Below are positions 31,659 through 42,315 of a stretch of DNA of 64,000 nt, piece after piece (the first letter of the stretch is position 1; every line of letters begins with the position of its first letter). The notes below the pieces were generated by a model that was given only the letters and a program-made list of their open reading frames with translations, did no database searches and was not told the origin of the DNA. This stretch comes from Gracilariopsis chorda (Eukaryota > Rhodophyta > Florideophyceae > Gracilariales > Gracilariaceae). The stretch covers positions 1 through 64,000 of the forward strand of contig NBIV01000053.1 of the NCBI GenBank assembly GCA_003194525.1. Direction: 5' to 3'. The position numbers and the translations under genes were made by a program.

Positions 31659-34190
31659 CTAGTGACGCCCCTCTACAAAGTCTACAGCTTCTTGTAGAAC
31701 AGGGTTTTTGATGCTCACCGGCATTGGATGAAAATCCTACACATTTCGAGGCGTCTCGTCTTCACTATGCAGCAGTAACACATCATCAGATGTCCTGACG
31801 CGCGAAAGTCCAACATAGAACTGACCCGGCCAAAAAAAGTTTGTTCGAAAGTCAATTATCATCTTTTTCAGCCTTTTTCCTTGCGCTTTATGCACAGTTG
31901 CTACAAATTCCAATCTGATGGGAACCTGTCGACCTTGGATTTTTACATCTGCAAACTCAAAAACAAAGTCAATGCGGTGCAGTAAAAAGCTTTGCTCAGT
32001 TTCCCAATGTTCATCAATACCCGAAAGTCAAATCACTCTGCGAGAAATGCTGGTAATGATGAACATCTTTCCATACAGCAAGTGCAGATGAAATAAATTG
32101 CGAATCACCATAACAGGAACATCCAGCCTCAGTTTCAAATGCTGGTGCAGGATTCCAGTTGGAGCGTAATTATACGTCAGTTCAGGTCCAGTGATACTAT
32201 TTGTGTGAAATGGTTCACCGGTTGGCCCTCGGTTGGGAACGATCGTCGTTGCAGACTTCAAGTCAAACATCCTTCCTGGGAAATACTCCAATGTGTTCTG
32301 GTTATGTTCCTCCAGTAATTGGTTTGTTGGCGCAACAATCAATCGGTTGAGCTTGACATCTTCTTTCTCCCGTGTTGTAAACCATTTCCAAAGCAACTTG
32401 TATGCTTCGTGTACATCTGACGTAGACATAAGCAGAAGCCTTTCAGATGCGGGAAACGTCCCACGACCAAGACTGAGCAAACCTTTTGCAAAAACTGGAT
32501 CATCTTGTTGACGAACCTGTTCTGTAAGGCGAAGAACTTTGACTTTTCTGTCCCGAAGCTCCCAAGAGTACCTTGGCAGATTTCGTAGGAAAGTCACTGG
32601 AATAACTCGATTTGTTCCAACCCTTTCGGATACTGTTCTCGTTCTTGGAACCACTGGAAGCAGTTGCATATAGTCGCCTGCCATAACTAAAACCATGCCT
32701 CCAAAGTCTTTCGTAGAGTTTCTTAAGTCCTTCAGTACGGTGTTCACAATCTCGAAGAGCATTTTAGGGAACACTGAAGCTTCATCAATTACCAGAAAAA
32801 TAGTCTTCCATACTAGTTCTGCTCTCTGTGATCTTGGTCCGTACTTGGAAAGTGTCCGACGCTCTCTACTCTGCGAATATTTGTTGTCATCAACTCTCAA
32901 TCCAATCAAAGTATGCAAAGTTCTTCCGCTTTCATATAGGGCAGCAGCAATACCTGTTGTGGCTGTCATCTGCACCAATAAGCCTTCGTGCTCAACAATA
33001 TCTCTCAGCAAAGATAGGAGATACGTCTTCCCTGTCCCCGCTCTTTCTTGTAAGAAGAAAACGCTTCCGTGTGTGTTGCGTCTTTCATACTCTCCCATTC
33101 TATCTCGGTATTGTATTTCTCTCATTACTTTGTCAAAAACTTGCTTCTTGCCTTCTTTCAGATCATCATATCTCTCTTTTAACCTTCGCCTGGACCTCGA
33201 AGAAGAGCTGCGACGTACTTCAGCTTGCTCCTCTGCTAATTGCAGTTCGCTCTCTCTGAGATGAAGTTGTGCTACAGTTTGATGAAAAAGCGGATCATTT
33301 CTGATAAGCCGACCGCCATGTCTGTCCAAAATCTCAATGATTCTTCGAAGTAGTTCTTCTCTTCTTTGTGCTCTGTTTCCCTCGGTTATATCTGCAGTTA
33401 GAGCTCGTTCGTGCTTTTCAATCACAGTTTTAGAATTTATGCCTTGTTGAAAGGAAGTGACGACCAAGTCACGCAGCTCAGCAGGAGTAGCATGGTATCT
33501 TACTGCCTCATCAAAAGCAGTTTCGTACTCGTCACCATGGATATATAGACCACCGGCTACTGCCGCTTCTCTATAAGTTGAGTAGGATTCGCTCCTAATA
33601 CGTTTCGGATCATAAAAGGAGTTGAATGCAGAGTTCATGAGCAATATTCGAAGAGCGAATAGTTCGAGATTTTCAGGAGAAGCAAATCTAATTCGAGTCA
33701 CAGTTCGATCATTTTTGGATCGCTGTACTACGTACATTCGTGGACTTCCTCCATCCCGAGTGGAGTCAGACTCTGGAACAGAGCGGGGTAGCTTATCGTA
33801 TACACGTACAGACTCGTAATCTGTCATATAGTCCAATTCCATGTACCGAGAGGGTATTCTGAAATATCTTTCCAGCAGGGAAGACTTCAGACGTCTAGGC
33901 AGTCTTACGTTTCGAATCAAAACCTGTCGCTCTCCACGGAGATGTATGTCAAGTGCCTGTACAGTTGGATTGATGCAAACATGCCTCAACTCAAAGAGGT
34001 TCCATGCAGCTTCAACCGCGCCCACCACTCTCGCTCTCATGTACGCCCTGATCTCATTTTGAAGCATGTCGCTCTGTGCACTTGATTGGCTTTCCGTTCG
34101 ACTTGATACAACCAAATCCTGTTCTTTGGCACTCTTGAAAGCATACTTCATCAGGTATGCTACGGCGCTGCCACCTTGGGTTCTTTCAAC
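31659..34190 (-). pseudogene. Helitron A Pif1-like helicase part of RepHel
   Basis: The 707-codon frame 32028-34151 begins inside the Rep tyrosine motif (preceded by AVAYLMKYAFK, with Y-x-x-K-Y, at about 34170-34140). It runs through a linker into the helicase: Walker A AGTGKT near 33040, TATTGIAA, FLVIDEASVFPKML (Walker B), MVLVMAGDYMQLLPVVP, LTEQVRQQDDPVFAKGLL and LIVAPTNQLLEEHN. The last motifs follow in the same frame after an in-frame TGA at 32028: IRLEFVATVHKAQGKRL and FYVGLSRVRTSDDVLLLH. A TAG near 31738 then precedes PMPVSIKNPVLQEAVDF, which Helitron B also has. Those two stops make the gene a pseudogene as it stands. The helicase would unwind DNA during rolling-circle transposition. 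Confidence 0.85.
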
Positions 34191-34199
34191 ATTGATGTG

Positions 34200-35756
34200 A
34201 GCCTTTTACTTCATTGTGAGATCTGGATTGTACAGAACCACTTTCAATTCTTCTGTCCTTTTTCTTTGGTAGGTCACTCGATTTGTGTACTCATTTATCG
34301 TTGTTTCAGCCACAATTTCTTGTCGATCATACCCAAATCTGCACCTCCCATCAGAGGTACGACCATGGCAATATGGAGAGTGTCTGTGCATATTGAATTT
34401 CTTCACCAATTTTCGGAGTTCCTGGTCCTCAATCGAGTCACCCCGAGGCAGTTTGGCTTTGATCAAAGTGTCAATGATCTCAGGATCTTCAATTACGCCC
34501 CCCTACAACCAAATAAGAATGTGATGATGTGGAGTAAATCTCTCCTGGAACTCAAGTTTGGCAGCAATCCCAATCCACTTCAAGCTAAAGAGCTCTTCTG
34601 AATTATTCTGTAGATACTTCATGATTGAATTTGCATACTGGTTTTACACTCTTGCAATAAAATCTGGCCTATCAAAAGGACGGCATCTATCTCCCTGTGG
34701 AGAAAATGCTCCGGTGTTTTCGTTGTCCATACTAAGCCTTTTCATCTCTTCCCGCCATACGTTCAATGTGACTGTGACGGAAAGCGTCGGGGAGCCCAGT
34801 CGAGCGACCATTGCTTGCACACCCAGTCGTTTTTGTCTCCAGTACGCCGGAGAGTTTTTGTGATTACCGGGAAGGAAGAGTTTACCAGGAGGGCCAAGTT
34901 CATCTGTTCTGGTATGGATTCCAGCCTGCAGCTCCCGTTCTTCAACCATTCTCATCTGTTCTGTTTCCAAGTAACGAAGTCTTAAGTCTACAATGTTTGT
35001 GCTAGTATGAAACAACCATTTCCGAAGAAGAATACCAGAGTTCAGCAGCACATTATCGGTGTACAGTCTTCGCTTAGAGTTTTCTGCCCATGTTAGGCTC
35101 CTTTCGTCTCAGTTGTTTGCATCCCTTGATGAAATATATGTTGCTGTATCATACGGTGCATGAATCTCACCGTAAGGGTAGAGCAGTGAAAAAGCTCCCT
35201 TCTCAGCTTCCATTGAATCAGGCTTCAAACGCTTGTACTTGACAACTCGACATCGAAGATTTCCGGTTGACATGTGATGGGATTCTCTTCCGCCTACCAG
35301 CTGGGCAAGTGGGGCTTCCGTCCTGAACAGCCCACTTGGCTCTACGACGAAAGCTCTCATTGCAACAGGTCGGCCTCGGCTGTCTTCTGCTAATGGTTCT
35401 GCACCAGAGCTCACCTCGATTCGGGCTTCATGGGCACTTTGATAGTTCCGGACAACTATTCCTTCCTGAATAGCGTCCACAGAGATGTCCAGAGTAAAAT
35501 CGTCCGCGTTTGATCTCCTTCGAACAGTTTCGTCTGGTCTGAACAATACCTGGTCTTGGTTGCATGAGATCGTACAACTTTGGAACCAAGTATCGAATAT
35601 TCGGGTTAGACACCATTCTTCTTGTGAAAGAAGAAGAATAATCCTGTTTATTGAGACTGGGAGGACCTTCCGACCACAAATATGTGCAGCGCAAGTCCTG
35701 GCCTGGAACAGAAAGAGACACATTGCCTTGAAGTTGAAGAAATGACGGACCTCCAC
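34200..35756 (-). pseudogene. Helitron A Rep (HUH endonuclease) part
   Basis: Minus-strand segments match Helitron B Rep in order. 35109-35756 carries KGAFSLLYPYGEIHAPYD. 34644-35051 carries LPGNHKNSPAYWRQKRLGVQ, TLSVTVTLNVWREEMKRL and RPFDRPDFIARV. Around 34560-34500 lies the metal-binding HUH motif HHHILIWL. 34206-34466 carries HRHSPYCHGRTSDGRCRFGY. The HUH histidines and the downstream tyrosine pair (Y-x-x-K-Y near 34160) form the nicking and joining site that cleaves one strand at the element end. The segments lie in different frames, so the gene is disrupted. Confidence 0.8.
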
Positions 35757-36447
35757 CCCGAAAGTACTTCATATCCATGAATGTGACAACGGTTGCAAAT
35801 AACACATTTAAGTGTGTTGATAGCTTTGGAAAAGAACGCAAGCGATATATGTCTCCAAGTTTCGAATTGATATGCATTCGTCTGAAAGAAACTCCAAGCG
35901 ATCTGGAGCTTTTATATCCACAGCATGTTCCTTCGGTCTCTGCACCAAGCAGAACTGCGCCACAATATTTGGACATACGAATACGAAGCACCCACCCCGA
36001 ATCTTTGAGAGGACACCGAGGTGCTCGATGGCCGTTTGCACTGCACGTCCTACAACAAGCTGGAGGTGTGCCAGTGATTGGTTGGTACTCCAGATGTGAT
36101 GAGCTTGGAAGTGCGAGGCCTTGACGAATATTTTCTGCCCTTGCATCCCAGACATATTTTGTTCCATAGTGAATGCCTTGGCAAGGTCTCCCAGCGAACC
36201 GCATAACCGTCCTATCTCGTTCCTGTTGAATACCGGAAGAATGAGAGGAGTTCAAGTATATCTCTTCAGGGTTATGAGGCTCCATAACCCTTTGAGGAAG
36301 CTCGGTTTTAGTTCTTAAGTCCACCTGCGCAAGCTTATCGGTTATGTTTCGTTGATGCACGGGCTGTATATTCTCTCTTGGACGACGGCCTGCTCCTGAC
36401 CAGCGACCACCACGTCGTGATGGGGGTCCATGCGAAGAAGAACTCAA
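35428..36447 (-). CDS. Helitron A N-terminal Cys/His-rich region
   Basis: The 339-codon frame starts with a Gly/Arg-rich leader (SRRGGRWSGAGRRPREN) and has CCRTCSANGHRAPRCP (about residues 155-170), a zinc-finger-like cluster. FMDMKYFRGGGPSF and LVPKLYDLMQPRPGIV follow, which match FMDISYMTGGGPSF and IFPKLYDVIKPKPDVV in Helitron B. This region usually precedes Rep in Helitron proteins of fungi and protists. Its role is unproved, probably DNA contact. The frame overlaps the next segment (35109-35756), and the junction lies between them. Confidence 0.65.
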   Translation of the reverse strand: MSSSSHGPPSRRGGRWSGAGRRPRENIQPVHQRNITDKLAQVDLRTKTELPQRVMEPHNPEEIYLNSSHSSGIQQERDRTVMRFAGRPCQGIHYGTKYVWDARAENIRQGLALPSSSHLEYQPITGTPPACCRTCSANGHRAPRCPLKDSGWVLRIRMSKYCGAVLLGAETEGTCCGYKSSRSLGVSFRRMHINSKLGDIYRLRSFPKLSTHLNVLFATVVTFMDMKYFRGGGPSFLQLQGNVSLSVPGQDLRCTYLWSEGPPSLNKQDYSSSFTRRMVSNPNIRYLVPKLYDLMQPRPGIVQTRRNCSKEIKRGRFYSGHLCGRYSGRNSCPELSKCP

Positions 36448-36748
36448 GTCGGACTGAGAGAACCGGAGAGAGGTTGAGACATTTGGTAATCACCTTTCGA
36501 TGGAACATGTACCGTCTCTGCCCCTTAAGTAGAGAACTGGTGTTGCACAATAGTTTCGCGCCTGACATATACGTATACATGTTGTCTTCATTGTCTCAAG
36601 ATGTTCTTGAAACCATCAGTACCTGTATAGTTTACATTTGTAGTACTTTACTAAATACATATGCATTGCATTCTTATTCGGTCTTGGCTTCAGACGTCAA
36701 TACATATGGAGTACGATTTACCTACGTATGCAACGTATAGTTTGTTCC
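36448..36748. other. Upstream flank of Helitron A
   Basis: This should include the Helitron A leader and 5' end, but none of the 5' features shared by Helitrons B, C and D (the ggaggcgttgcgcc box) is present. No gene is supported. Confidence 0.35.
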
Positions 36749-37050
36749 TATTCTTGTTACGGCGTTCTACGTTTCTAGAACTGTATGGCCTACTTATGCA
36801 CTACATAGATTAAAACTATTTTTGTTTGAAGGATATAGGTTTGCAATACTGCGTAGCTTACGTATGCGCTACGTAAAATATAAGTATTTTTGTTAGAAGG
36901 GTATACGTTTGCAGTACTGCGCAGCCTACGTATGTGCTACATAAACTATAAATATTTTTATTAGAAGGGTATACGTTTTCAGTACTGCGCAGCCTACGTA
37001 TGCGCTACGTAAGCTATAACTATTTTTGTTAGAAGGGTATACGTAGGTTG
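36749..37050. repeat. 68-bp tandem repeat, about four copies
   Basis: Units beginning tatttttgtt(t/a)gaagg start at 36817, 36885, 36953 and 37021, each exactly 68 bp apart. A more diverged partial unit lies before the first. Each unit carries tacgtatg(c/t)gctacgta, an imperfect palindrome with ACGTA...TACGT arms. The array ends about 180 bp before the start codon of the small gene at 37232 and could be its promoter or a minisatellite. Confidence 0.85.
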
Positions 37051-37231
37051 TACTATACGTACTTATTTTGTTGTTTGAATAGGTTACGTTTCTATTTTAC
37101 CTATTGTCTAATGTGCCGGAGATTGTGTACTTAAGCTAGAGCGTACCCTAAAGTCGCAGAAAACTTTTTTCCAAGCAGCCACCTACAACTTATTTTACTC
37201 TACTTCTTCTTTTCAACTATTTTCTAACACC

Positions 37232-37608
37232 ATGGCCGATATGTCCCAAACAGAGATTCGCTACCTACAACTATGCCGTTTGCGCGACCGTAAGGATGCT
37301 ATTATACCTCGCTTGGGCACATTATTGGAAAAATTGTGCATCATACAGGCTGCATTGAAGCAAACTGATATGCACCGTGGCAATATCAATTGTTTTTTTT
37401 GGAAGAGATTTTGTGCTCCATTGGCCCGAAAATCGACAGCGTGTACACGGAATTGGAAGACTACCGCGTGATTGGACGCAGCGAGGATTTGCCTCTTCGC
37501 TGGCCGTCAGAGATATCCACTTGTGAGACTGGTTCAATGGGGCTGATAGACGTTGAGGCTGTGGAGAGTGACAGATCATACACGTGCTCGACCGATTCGC
37601 GCCAGTAG
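37232..37608 (+). CDS. Small hypothetical gene with a homopolymer frame change
   Basis: The frame opens with MADMSQTEIRYLQLCRLRDR, in good coding composition, preceded by a pyrimidine-rich leader and a tctaacaccATGG start context. At a run of eight T (about 37391-37398) the sensible reading moves to a second frame: LEEILCSIGPKIDSVYTELE, then DYRVIGRSEDLPLRWPSEI, ending at 37608. Together this is about 125 codons of helix-rich, acidic protein. A one-base error in the T-run, or a real frameshift, would explain it. No family is recognised. It lies between Helitron A and the short Helitron D and could be a captured host gene or a resident one. Confidence 0.5.
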
Positions 37609-37724
37609 GGCAAGTCCTTTGATTACCATTGGCTGGTTGTTTGGATGGAAATAAATGTAAGATTATTGATGTATTCTAAGGGGTCAACTTGCTCGTTGTC
37701 AGAGAAATCCTTAGGTAGGTTAGA

Positions 37725-38160
37725 CAAGTGGAGACGGCCTTCGGCCGTGGGCGGTGCTGCGCGCCGCGTTGTTTTTGTAGCTTTGTGTACTTAGTAGCTT
37801 TCGGAGGCTCTCCGAGCACTTTGCTCGCTTGCGCTCGCAATAGCACTCGTAGAACCACGGGGCTCCGCGGCGCATAGAGTATGTGGAGCCGTAGGGGTTT
37901 GTGTTTAGTTGCTTAAATTGACTGCAGTGCCAGCCAATGATGAGAAAGCGCGACACGTTGCTTTCTGTAACTGGCTGGCCATGCAGTCATTATGGGATTG
38001 CCAGCCAGTAAGCAAAAAGCGTTGCTGCTGCTGCTGCTTAATGTTTTAAATGGTAGGGATGCGTTGCACCAAATGGGCGTTTTGCATGGGCAAGGGGGCG
38101 TGCAAAACGATTTTGTGGCGCAACGCCTCCCGTCAGTCAACAACACTCCCCTCATACATC
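37725..38160 (-). mobile_element. Short non-autonomous Helitron D
   Basis: On the minus strand the unit starts gatgtatgagggg (38160) and ends ...ctccacttg (37725). Near its 3' end are two hairpins, acggccttcggccgt (37734-37748) and gcggtgctgcgcgccgc (37751-37767), the same arrangement as Helitrons A and B. The first 100 bp match Helitron C (57306 onward), including gttgactgacgggaggcg and ggcgttgcgcc. Inside are GCA repeats and the motif actgcagtgccagccaat (37921-37938). It has no coding capacity and would move with proteins from an autonomous relative. Confidence 0.7.
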
Positions 38161-38183
38161 TCTCCATTCAATAGATATATAAG

Positions 38184-38640
38184 CGTATGAGCGCCTACAC
38201 CTTGGCTGAACGGAGGCGTTGCGCCAATAAACATGCTCGCACGCCCTCTTCAGCGCATGCATAAACCTCTTTTGGCGCAACGCCTTCCTTCCATTCAAAA
38301 AATTCACCAGCAGCAGCAGCATCACCAGCAGCAGCAGCAGCAAAGCTCAAACCTTATTGGCTGCTGCTGTTTGTTGACTACCGCTGCTGCTGAGTGGTTG
38401 GCACTACAGTAAATGACTGCAGTGCCAGCCACTCAGCAGTAGCTCGCTTGCACGAACGTGGCTGCCCTTTTGCACTGCGGCAGTGCAGCACAATGCACAG
38501 AGCATATATACTGCACTGGTTCAGTGCAAAAAGCATCTCGCTTGCTGACCCTAACCACTATTCTCACCTCCCATTTCAGGCTGGCCAATAGCGCAGTGTT
38601 GTACCCTTTTGGTACTTTGGGCACTGTTTGCTGGCCTGGG
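38184..38640 (+). other. Probable 5' leader of Helitron B
   Basis: It shares cggaggcgttgcgcc (38211-38225), a GCA/CAG block (38311-38345) and actgcagtgccagcca (38416-38431) with Helitrons C and D, in plus orientation. No terminal hairpin follows. It starts about 24 bp from, and head-to-head with, Helitron D. Confidence 0.5.
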
Positions 38641-39188
38641 ACCTAGGCAAGGCCGAGCTCGTGTGCAGGTCGCCACAAGAGTAGCCCACTAAGTACCACG
38701 GATCTGGGAAATGTCAGGTGCTCCTCTGTGGTATACTGGTCATTTGACGGCGATCTGGAAGTCTGAGGGTTTCCCGGACCTAAGACCAGCTTGCTGTGCA
38801 GGGTCCAGGGCGGCCGCCGTGTCTTACCTCTTGGGGTCGGAAAGCGCACTTCGGTGTGTGAGTAAAGGCAGACCAATCCTTACAAACGGACGCGGGTTAA
38901 ACGTCAAACGGCTTGAATACCGGCTGGGCACACTCCGCCCGTCATAATCCAACAGGAGTGTTTCGAGAGTCTCTGTGCTGCGCACGACTGCATCGGGTAA
39001 ATGTAAGCCTTGCAGCAATTTTTATTAATTGGTAAATTCGACTAGGCCCGGTGGGTGCAAAGCAACAAACTGCAACCATTTTTTCATACTCAACTTTTTG
39101 TTATATTGGGAATTATTCTGGAACTCTGGCAAATGTTTTAATGGTTTAAAAATATAGAATTGTTTCTTTCTTTTTTTGGTAAAATGAA
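38641..39188 (+). other. Non-coding leader before the Helitron B repeat protein
   Basis: No gene is supported. The sequence is moderately GC-rich and then turns AT-rich (39010-39180), ending in a T-rich tract just before the ATG at 39189. Confidence 0.4.
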
Positions 39189-39439
39189 ATGACGCGAGGA
39201 GGCCCATGTCCAAACTCTGGTGGGGCCAGACCGAACTCTGGAGGTGCTCGGAGGAATTCTGGAGGTGCCAGAGCCAATTCTGGAGGTGCACGAGCCAATT
39301 CTGGAGGTGCAAGAGCCAATAACTGGGGTGTTCGAGCCAATGCCGGAGGTGCCAGAGAGAATTCTGGTAGTGCCAGAGCCAATTCTGGAGGCGCCAGACA
39401 GAATGCTGGAGGTGCTCGAACAAACGCTGGAAGTGCAAG
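39189..39439 (+). CDS. Helitron B N-terminal NSGGARA-repeat protein, cut by Ty3 element 2
   Basis: From an ATG at 39189 the frame encodes about eleven imperfect copies of a 7-residue unit, NSGGARA (variants PNSGGAR, NAGGARE, NSGSARA). The 21-bp DNA unit is close to aattctggaggtgccagagcc. The array is interrupted at 39439 by the LTR of Ty3 element 2 and resumes at 51210 with three more units (NSGGARANSGGARA). Low-complexity Gly/Arg/Asn repeats are unusual at the start of a Helitron protein; RNA or single-strand DNA contact is a guess. Helitron A has only a short Gly/Arg-rich leader in the corresponding place. Confidence 0.6.
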
Positions 39440-40394
39440 TGTAGAGCAAAACCCGGAAGCGGGAAGTACCATCAAGGTGTTCGAGACCTCGCTCCCTATG
39501 GGATGCTGTCTCAGTTGAGAGAGCCCTCTGCGCCACGTAAAGGCTGGCTTGCAAGACCAACGTGTTTCTGGCTATTCCTGCAGAGGTTCGGGAAGGGCCC
39601 AGAAAAAGGGTAAACTCCAGGGACGGATGGTACACACGTGAGTGTATAATGACACGATATCCTGTGAAGGAAAGCAAAAGGAAAAAGGGAAAACCCAAGA
39701 GAACCGGCGACGGGGCGTGCAACACGTGGCAACAGACCCGGTGACGGGGCAAACCAAAATAAAGAACGAATCCCAAACGGGAATGTGGTAAACACCACGA
39801 CGAAGAACCCAATACTGGGGCGGAATCCAAGACTGACAGTGGAACAAATAACCAATACCGAACACAGTGATACTGTAGCAGTAGTGACGCCTGAATGTTC
39901 CCAAGGGTATGGTAGACGGAATCCAATCGTAGGTACTCTCCGCGAGGAGTCGTAATCCCTACGAGGGCCTTTCTTACCAGAGCCTTACTGTGCAAAGAGT
40001 ATATCTGGAAAGAGAACCAAGGTTACCATTTACTGGTGGTGCTGACGGCGAAGCCGTGATTACCTAAGTAGGTTTGCACCACAATAAACTAAATAAATTA
40101 ACTAATTTGGTGCACACCTCTTGAGGTCCATACACGTGGAGTTCCCACCTTCTGGGCCACAAGTGGCGATAACCATAAAATTAAATATTCAAAATTGGAA
40201 CCGTAATTACCACACGCGTACAGCGTACCATCTGTCACCAGAATGCCACTAGTAATACCTGTCCAGGTCCCTCAAGTGCCACCTCATCGCTATCCCGCGG
40301 GGGATCAACTCATAAATGAGGTATCGAACCAATCCACCAGTGGATACTCCTATGAATAGGAACAACTCCCAACCGACGGGAAAGCGTTGCTCCA
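39440..40394 (-). repeat. 3' LTR of Ty3 element 2
   Basis: 955 bp, TG...CA (tgtagagc ... ttgctcca on the plus strand), about 98% like 50253-51207. Confidence 0.92.
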
Positions 40395-40412
40395 CATCTC
40401 CCCCTCCTTAAG
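40395..40412 (-). other. Polypurine tract of Ty3 element 2
   Basis: On the element strand cttaaggagggggagatg abuts the 3' LTR, matching the element 1 tract at 11376-11390. Confidence 0.85.
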
Positions 40413-40458
40413 CCGGGAAAGCCACACCGCGACGCGGGATTTCACGTGACGCGAAAGC

Positions 40459-40467
40459 GTATATATA
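40459..40467 (+). promoter_or_regulatory. TATA-like box for the antisense ORF (element 2)
   Basis: tatatatag lies 25 bp before the ATG at 40492 and about 65 bp inside the 3' LTR edge, matching the tataaatag of element 1. Confidence 0.5.
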
Positions 40468-40491
40468 GTACGACTCCCATCATGGGCTCAC

Positions 40492-42315
40492 CGGACATCT
40501 CGGTTCAGCACACGCACCAACCGCCTTCCTCGTCTTCCGAGCATCTTCCACCTCCGGATATACACACATCTGCCAACGCACACTCTCCTGTCTCAGGAAT
40601 GCAGCCGTTCCATACCAATCCCTTGGGGGGTTCCTCCTCACAAGCCCCTCTCACTGACGACCGTCCTGGGTTTCCTTCCAATCCACTCCCGACACCGGGT
40701 GGTTCTGCCGACACCGGGTGGTTCTGTAGCTCCACAGTTGGATGTCGCCACCGTCGCTTGGAATTCTGAGCAGGCGATGCCGTTGAAAGCAAACCTGCGA
40801 GGGTGGATTGCCAAAGAATGGCTTGACGCGAGAAGTCCATCAATGGATCCGCTCATCTTTTCCCGGGCCCCGTGGCTCCATCCCACGGCGGTGAGGGATG
40901 ACGAACTCATCGATTCCTATGTCGAGGATGGCATGCTCCCTGGCGGGATTCCGCGTGCCCTTGTAGACTCCGGGGACTGGCGAGCCCGCATTGCGGTTGA
41001 TCCTCAATACATTGCCCGCCGTCGCGGAGAGAGCCTGGATGCCGCTCGCGCAGCGATGACGCGTCTCGCGTACATGCGTGTGAACCGAACTCGGAATGAA
41101 CACCTCTTCCCTCCGGGAATACACTACGACGTCTCGTATTACCGAACCTACGGTTAGGTCTCCCATGGAGAAGCGTTATCAACTTTCCCTGCCGAGAACT
41201 TCCAGGGTAACGGACTGTCTATGCCACGCGATATGCTGCTGTGGAGCCGTCCCCTGATCAGGGCAGAATTCCGATACATACCGCAGTCACCGGTTCAGCG
41301 GGACTTCGAGCGCGTCGTTCGCTACGAGCGAAAAGCACGTTCCCGATTCGGGCTGTTGATTCCGTATCCACATGTGGAAGCCAAACGACTCCGTACCGCA
41401 ACGCGGGCCTCTAGCTTCGCCTCTTTACCACATTGGTGGGCCAAAGTTGAAGTACCCCGTGGATGTTACGCAGAGCTTCCCCCATGCATATACTATGTAG
41501 GGTCTCATTTGATCAACGATCCACAGTCTGGATACTGGTCTCTCGTTGCGGCGGAATGGGCAGCCCGCGTAGCGGTACATCTCCTTCAGGATGCATATCG
41601 ACACTACCGAATCTGGTATATTCCCCCGTTCCTTCGGGCTGTCATCCGTCATCTGGACCTGTCTATCCCATTGGGGTCCGAAGCGAATGTCGCTGAAGTC
41701 CATTCCATTTTGGAGGTCATTGACAATCTCAACTGGGAATTGGTCCCCTGGACTCATCAACCCGAAGAGGTAGGCAACTTCACGGGCGTGGACCGTTCAC
41801 CGGGTCGCGGGCATCCCAGGGCTGGGAACTTCGTGTACTATGACCCTTGGGAGGGTAGCGTTGTTTCCCAAGCTCATGCCATGGGGATGTTGAGCCAACC
41901 GATCTCGGTTCCCGTAGGTCACCCGCGAGGGTTCGTGTTCCACGATGAGTACCAGCCTTCGGTGGATTGGGATGATCCGACAGTGACGGAGGAGCCTGAA
42001 TTACCCATTGGGTCGTCTGCGCCGCTCGTGGCCGTACCACCTGGTGGGATAGCTGTTGGCGGGACCGAAACAACACCTGTGGCAGGTTCTCAAGCTCCAA
42101 CGGGCTGGAATGTTCTTTCGCAACCGGGGCCGGTATTGACGCCGCAAACTGCCATTCTTCGACAAACCTTGCAAAGGTTCGGGGTCCCGCTCCCTCCGGC
42201 AATGACGGATATCGACCAGATGTTGGCGTTCGCCGCCAACTTGGGTGTAGGTCCAACCAATCCGCCCAGCGGAGCGGGAGCCTCATCCGGAGCCGGACCC
42301 AGTACAGGTGGCTAA
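40492..42315 (+). CDS. Conserved antisense ORF region of Ty3 element 2, unknown function
   Basis: This region runs opposite to gag-pol and is homologous to 9499-11214. Conserved stretches include FSRAPWLHPT, ELIDSYVEDG, LVDSGDWRARIAVDPQYIAR, YERKARSRFGLLIPY, EVPRGCYAELPPC, SGYW, AEWAARVA, GSEANVAE, DRSPGRG, AGNFVYYDPWEGSV and GHPRGFVF. Its ends are Pro/Gly/Ser-rich. It is broken, with about one or two breaks, while the sequence between remains well conserved. No known domain, membrane span or signal peptide is apparent. Retention in two diverged copies at the same site points to a function for the element. Confidence 0.72.

Larger units (their letters stand above)
31551..36447 (-). mobile_element. 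Helitron A (RepHel), decayed autonomous copy
   Basis: The minus strand carries, in order, an N-terminal Cys/His-rich part, an HUH-type Rep endonuclease and a Pif1-like helicase, the domain set of rolling-circle Helitrons. The 3' end is placed at 31551, where the element strand reads ...ttttccttg after two hairpins (31560-31574 and 31577-31593). The 5' end was not found; coding starts at about 36447 and any leader extends further right. The same gene order and sequence occur in Helitron B (38184-57271). A few stops and frame changes lie in the coding region, so it is not intact. Confidence 0.88.

Noticed and set aside
38641-39000. tRNA-derived SINE
   Set aside because: I could not find convincing A and B boxes or a tail in this stretch.
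39189-39439. Array as a plain minisatellite
   Set aside because: It stays in one frame from an ATG and continues in the same protein pattern after the Ty3 insertion, within a Helitron gene, so coding is the better reading.
39025-39995. Minus-strand ORFs across the NSGGARA array and the LTR
   Set aside because: Low-complexity complements of the plus-strand repeat and LTR; the plus frame starts at an ATG and has the coherent heptad repeat.
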